Assembly: GCA_016206585.1 (NCBI GenBank)
Contig: JACQRE010000016.1
Coordinates: 1-25,599, forward strand
Origin: Candidatus Omnitrophota bacterium
Lineage (GTDB): Bacteria; Omnitrophota; Gorgyraeia; Aquiviventales; Aquiviventaceae
Length of the DNA stretch: 25,599 nucleotides
Direction: 5' to 3'
Part shown: positions 23,901 to 25,599 of the stretch, in pieces
Position numbering within the stretch: position 1 is the stretch's first letter
Layout of the letters: every line of letters starts with the position of its first letter
The notes under the pieces: model-generated
Told to the model about the DNA's origin: nothing
Database searches by the model: none
What the model saw: only the letters and a program-made list of their open reading frames with translations
Position numbers and translations under genes: made by a program

Positions 23901-25599
23901 CTGGAGCAAGACCGGCGGGACCTTCACGCCAGGGACCAACACCGTGACCTTCGATGGGAGCACGACCCAGACCCTGAACAGCGGGGCCACGAGCTTCTAC
24001 GGGATCACACATAGCGGTGGGGGAACTTTGCAGCTCGTCACCAACGCCCTGACCGTCACGAACGCCTTCACGAACTCCGCGGGGACCTTCGACCTCAACG
24101 GCCTGAACTGGACGATGACCGGGGCGACGTTCTCGAATGACGGGACGGTCCAGCTCCGGGGGAGCGAGACGATTACCGGGCTCACCCAGGACACGAATAG
24201 CGGGACCTTCACCTACGTGGGGGATGGGGATGGGCTGGCGGATACGTTCACGCTCCTGGACTTCGGGGCGACGGATTACTTCAACCTGACCATCACCACG
24301 ACTGACAGCACCGATGTCATCCAGTCAGCAGGTGCCAAGTCCATCGCCGGGGCCCTCACCGTGAGCGCCGGCACCCTCTCCCTCAACGGGAACGCCCTAA
24401 CAGTCACCGGTGCGGTGTCCAACACCAGCACAATCCGCCTCATCGGCAGTGAGAGCGTGACGCTCTCCAGCGGCAATGACACCGACTCGGGCACCTGGAC
24501 CTACGTGGGGGATGGGGATGGGCTGGCGGATACGTTCACGCTTCTGGACTTCGGGGCGACGGATTACTACAGCCTGACGATCAATCTGACCGATGCGAAT
24601 GACACCGTCCAGCTTGGGGCAGCGACCACCGTGGCCGGGGACCTGACGATTACCGCCGGGACCCTCGATGGCGGCAGCCAGACCCTGACGCTCTCAGGCG
24701 CAGGGACACCGTTTGTGATCACGAGCGGGACCTTCACCGCCTCCACGTCCACCGTCAACTACACCGCGACGGCAGCGACCACGCTGGCCGCGACGACCTA
24801 CTACAACCTCGGAGTCGGCACAACGAGCGACGCGAACCCCGGGGTGACCTTCACGCTCGGCGGCAACACGACGGTCAGCAACGTGCTCACCATGGGGAAT
24901 GCCAGCTCGACGAACACCGACACGCTGGCTGGCTCCTCCTACACCTTGACGCTCTCCGGAGGTGGCATCCCCTTCAACCTCACCAGCAAAGGCGTCTTCT
25001 CTGCCGGGACCTCCACGGTCATCTACAGTGGCGACAACGCCGAGGTCACCCCGGGGACCTACTACCAGCTTAAAGTTGGCAGCAACACCGCCTTGGCCCG
25101 CAGGGCTGGTTTAACCCTCGAGTCTCCAGAAAAATTCCTCCTCTCCGCCATCATCGACCAGCCCAATGGCTTCGCCTACTTCGGGACCTTCACCTCCCCG
25201 GGTATCATCGTCAAGGTCCGGCTTTCTGATTTCACCCGCGTGGGGCAACTCGTCTTGAATACCGGGGAGAACGACCTCGCCTCCGCCATCATCGACCAAC
25301 CGAACCAGCTCGCCTACTTCGGGACCCAGACCAGCCCCGGGATCATCGTCAAGATCAACCTGGCGACCTTCACCCGGGTCGGGGCCTTGACCCTCAATAC
25401 CGGGGAGGACAACCTCATGTCTGCGATCATCGACCAGCCGAACCAACTGGCCTACTTTGGGACCACCACGAGCCCCGGGATCATCGTCAAGATCAACCTC
25501 ACCAGCTTCACCCGGGTCGGGGCCTTGACCCTCAATACCGGGGAGAACACCCTCCGCTCCGCCATCATCGACCAACCGAACCAACTCGCCTACTTCGGG
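20920..25599 (+). CDS. TpsA two-partner secretion exoprotein, filamentous-hemagglutinin-like (runs off the window)
   Basis: This is a large secreted or surface-held protein, probably an adhesin, exported by the TpsB upstream. The frame is open from 20920 to the window edge, 1,560 codons with no stop. A hydrophilic extension precedes a hydrophobic signal core (WRLFVELLVADAVALLVF) with likely cleavage after PSVSA. The TPS secretion domain follows, with IFGRLSVNGMLFFVNPSGITFG and AQVNAGGLIAST; NPSGI (residues 153-157) is the usual NPNGI with Ser for Asn. Then come solenoid-type repeats such as NSGTIEAAQGHVVL, two modules with an NW-x-GG-type motif (near 22786 and 23434), a Gly/Thr-rich region of GTFT strands, and 46-residue repeats from 25144. 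The start is uncertain: ATG 20920 is the first ATG after the terminator hairpins, but it has only a weak AAGAG upstream; ATGs at 20944, 20950, 20956 and 20968 are alternatives. Confidence 0.9.
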   Translation, partial: MNNPNEIAMRMQMTPNMARPFAPSTRATALAVGLHTRTTLSPWRLFVELLVADAVALLVFYRLCGPPSVSALPSDPNVTEGSATFQQTDSQTLTITASDRSIIEFGVYDIASGETVVYVLPDTSSTTLSRVVGGSSSEIFGRLSVNGMLFFVNPSGITFGPSAQVNAGGLIASTLPINNADFLAAQYHFDGVALDGLTAVVNQGTITATQGGFAVLVGGAVQNTGTITAPVGTVALASGEAVTVGIASDNSIAIVIDRPVAEAVLDAQGQPITTQLSNSGTIEAAQGHVVLTAKSAQGLFDLAINQQGIIRADAAVVGLGGSIELVATEPVRSTGSMSAAHGLIHVKSDSDVQVGGQALAAGGQVTVEAGRDVTVVQQISTSGETTFKANRNVAVNANVTTDSGNLTFTADADSDGVGAFNQASGTTISTTTFGDITLSASGSSTVGTIASAGSFTLKASSASVTWVQLPGSTVTTAGSFTLQPNATLLAGTTIFQIGRDWVNFGTFEAGESEVWLVGPAPAQVRGSTIFYDFGSTQPGKPITFEAVTVQEIRRKTTFRGEFGDLIQLRSSIIGQPFSLLPQGETILRFVGFQDTQIRGPPVAPVQSQNLGNNTGLDFSLAGPIWVGSASPAWSDFRNWDGGFVPGAFDLVRFTSSSSLDSLVDASFGGTIAGLTLSAGYSGTLTLGRDLTVTGDVTLAGGTLAAGSQTLTVGGDWTLAGGTFQPGTSTVLFNDASRPSTISGSTTFYQFASFTPSKVLQFEAGTTQTILGTWTIRGAYAQHVRLVSTAPGSRWLVDPRGPRDLTYAWVEDSVNLDTDKIIMTESTNRGNSIGWDPTGTWNGAAGGAWSSGANWTGLGGAAPGAGDDVVFNGTKNTNSSIDASFTGTVNSISMNTGYTRTITNNRTGGLTVNSTFTVNSGTYNANGKTTTVTGLTTVSGGTYQASTATQTFNGGLTISSGTFTGSTGAVDVNGNVTLSTGTLTAPSGTFTVSGNWSKTGGTFTPGTNTVTFDGSTTQTLNSGATSFYGITHSGGGTLQLVTNALTVTNAFTNSAGTFDLNGLNWTMTGATFSNDGTVQLRGSETITGLTQDTNSGTFTYVGDGDGLADTFTLLDFGATDYFNLTITTTDSTDVIQSAGAKSIAGALTVSAGTLSLNGNALTVTGAVSNTSTIRLIGSESVTLSSGNDTDSGTWTYVGDGDGLADTFTLLDFGATDYYSLTINLTDANDTVQLGAATTVAGDLTITAGTLDGGSQTLTLSGAGTPFVITSGTFTASTSTVNYTATAATTLAATTYYNLGVGTTSDANPGVTFTLGGNTTVSNVLTMGNASSTNTDTLAGSSYTLTLSGGGIPFNLTSKGVFSAGTSTVIYSGDNAEVTPGTYYQLKVGSNTALARRAGLTLESPEKFLLSAIIDQPNGFAYFGTFTSPGIIVKVRLSDFTRVGQLVLNTGENDLASAIIDQPNQLAYFGTQTSPGIIVKINLATFTRVGALTLNTGEDNLMSAIIDQPNQLAYFGTTTSPGIIVKINLTSFTRVGALTLNTGENTLRSAIIDQPNQLAYFG
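24211..24567 (+). repeat. 69-bp direct repeat, two copies within tpsA
   Basis: Copy 1 at 24211-24279 and copy 2 at 24499-24567 differ at one base in 69 (CTC against CTT). They are 288 bp (96 codons) apart and keep the reading frame. They encode TYVGDGDGLADTFTLLDFG and the following residues. Such near-identity at synonymous sites points to recent duplication or gene conversion. Confidence 0.9.
25144..25599 (+). repeat. Tandem 138-bp (46-codon) repeats, beta-propeller-like, continuing past the window
   Basis: Units start at 25144, 25282, 25420 and 25558, exactly 138 bp apart; the last is cut by the window edge. Each encodes S-A-I-I-D-Q-P-N, then AYFGT, SPGIIVKI, FTRVGALTLNTGE. Unit 1 is the most diverged, and later units are close to each other at DNA level. 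The alternation of D-x-x-x-x-x-AYFGT and I-V-K-I strands resembles YVTN-type beta-propeller blades. The fold is inferred; the periodicity is directly seen. Confidence 0.9.

Noticed and set aside
21270..25584. Many minus-strand open frames opposite tpsA, including 21807-22505 and 25111-25584
   Set aside because: They mirror the Thr/Gly/Val-rich codons of tpsA, have repeats matching the sense repeats and show no domain or ribosome-binding site.
25144..25599. CRISPR array or DNA-level satellite
   Set aside because: The 138-bp units keep one reading frame, code for a conserved protein motif and have no repeat-spacer alternation.

Overview
The window is GC-rich bacterial DNA (by eye well above 60% G+C for most of its length) from a diderm bacterium. 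It encodes outer-membrane efflux and secretion parts, several lipoproteins with clear lipoboxes, and a two-partner secretion pair. The lineage cannot be fixed from the sequence alone. A TIGR04073-like small exported protein, a coiled-coil/peptidoglycan-binding lipoprotein, heptameric intergenic repeats and a large TPS exoprotein would fit an uncultured lineage such as Omnitrophota, but that is a low-confidence inference.

Layout. (1) 1-1585, plus strand: the two ATPase genes livG and livF of a branched-chain amino acid type ABC transporter, separated by an array of degenerate TTGGNNN heptamers. (2) 1592-8104, minus strand: a four-gene efflux operon in the order TetR/CecR-like regulator, membrane-fusion lipoprotein, RND pump, outer-membrane factor. 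It has a recognisable promoter/operator upstream of the regulator. The first two junctions are ATGA overlaps. The third is interrupted by a 108-bp palindromic element flanked by a 3-bp duplication, and deleting it in silico restores an ATGA overlap. (3) 8228-11407, plus: an inositol-monophosphatase-like phosphatase, a GH1 glycosidase and an extended SDR epimerase/reductase, with a second, inverted pair of heptamer arrays between the last two. (4) 11473-15702, plus: a block of envelope genes, comprising a small exported protein, a short DsbD-like thiol reductase, a CDF metal exporter, a peptidoglycan-binding lipoprotein, a DUF3047 protein and a Cys/His-rich small lipoprotein. (5) 15730-18389, plus: a stand-alone phosphoglucose isomerase of the Tal-Pgi type and a cobalamin-binding-type protein. 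(6) 18408-25599, plus: a single-domain response regulator, a TpsB outer-membrane transporter, an AT-rich spacer with an extended -10 promoter, a class I cyclic di-GMP riboswitch, two intrinsic-terminator-like hairpins, and the first 1,560 codons of a TpsA exoprotein that runs off the window.

The most interesting system is in region 6: a secreted, probably adhesive TPS exoprotein whose mRNA leader carries a c-di-GMP aptamer followed by terminators, next to its TpsB partner and a receiver-only regulator. The exoprotein has a TPS secretion domain, beta-solenoid-like repeats and 46-residue tandem repeats at the visible end that look like beta-propeller blades. The second item is the 108-bp element in the efflux operon, which appears to have rewritten the start codon of the outer-membrane factor. 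All statements come from reading the sequence and from family knowledge; no database search or folding program was run.
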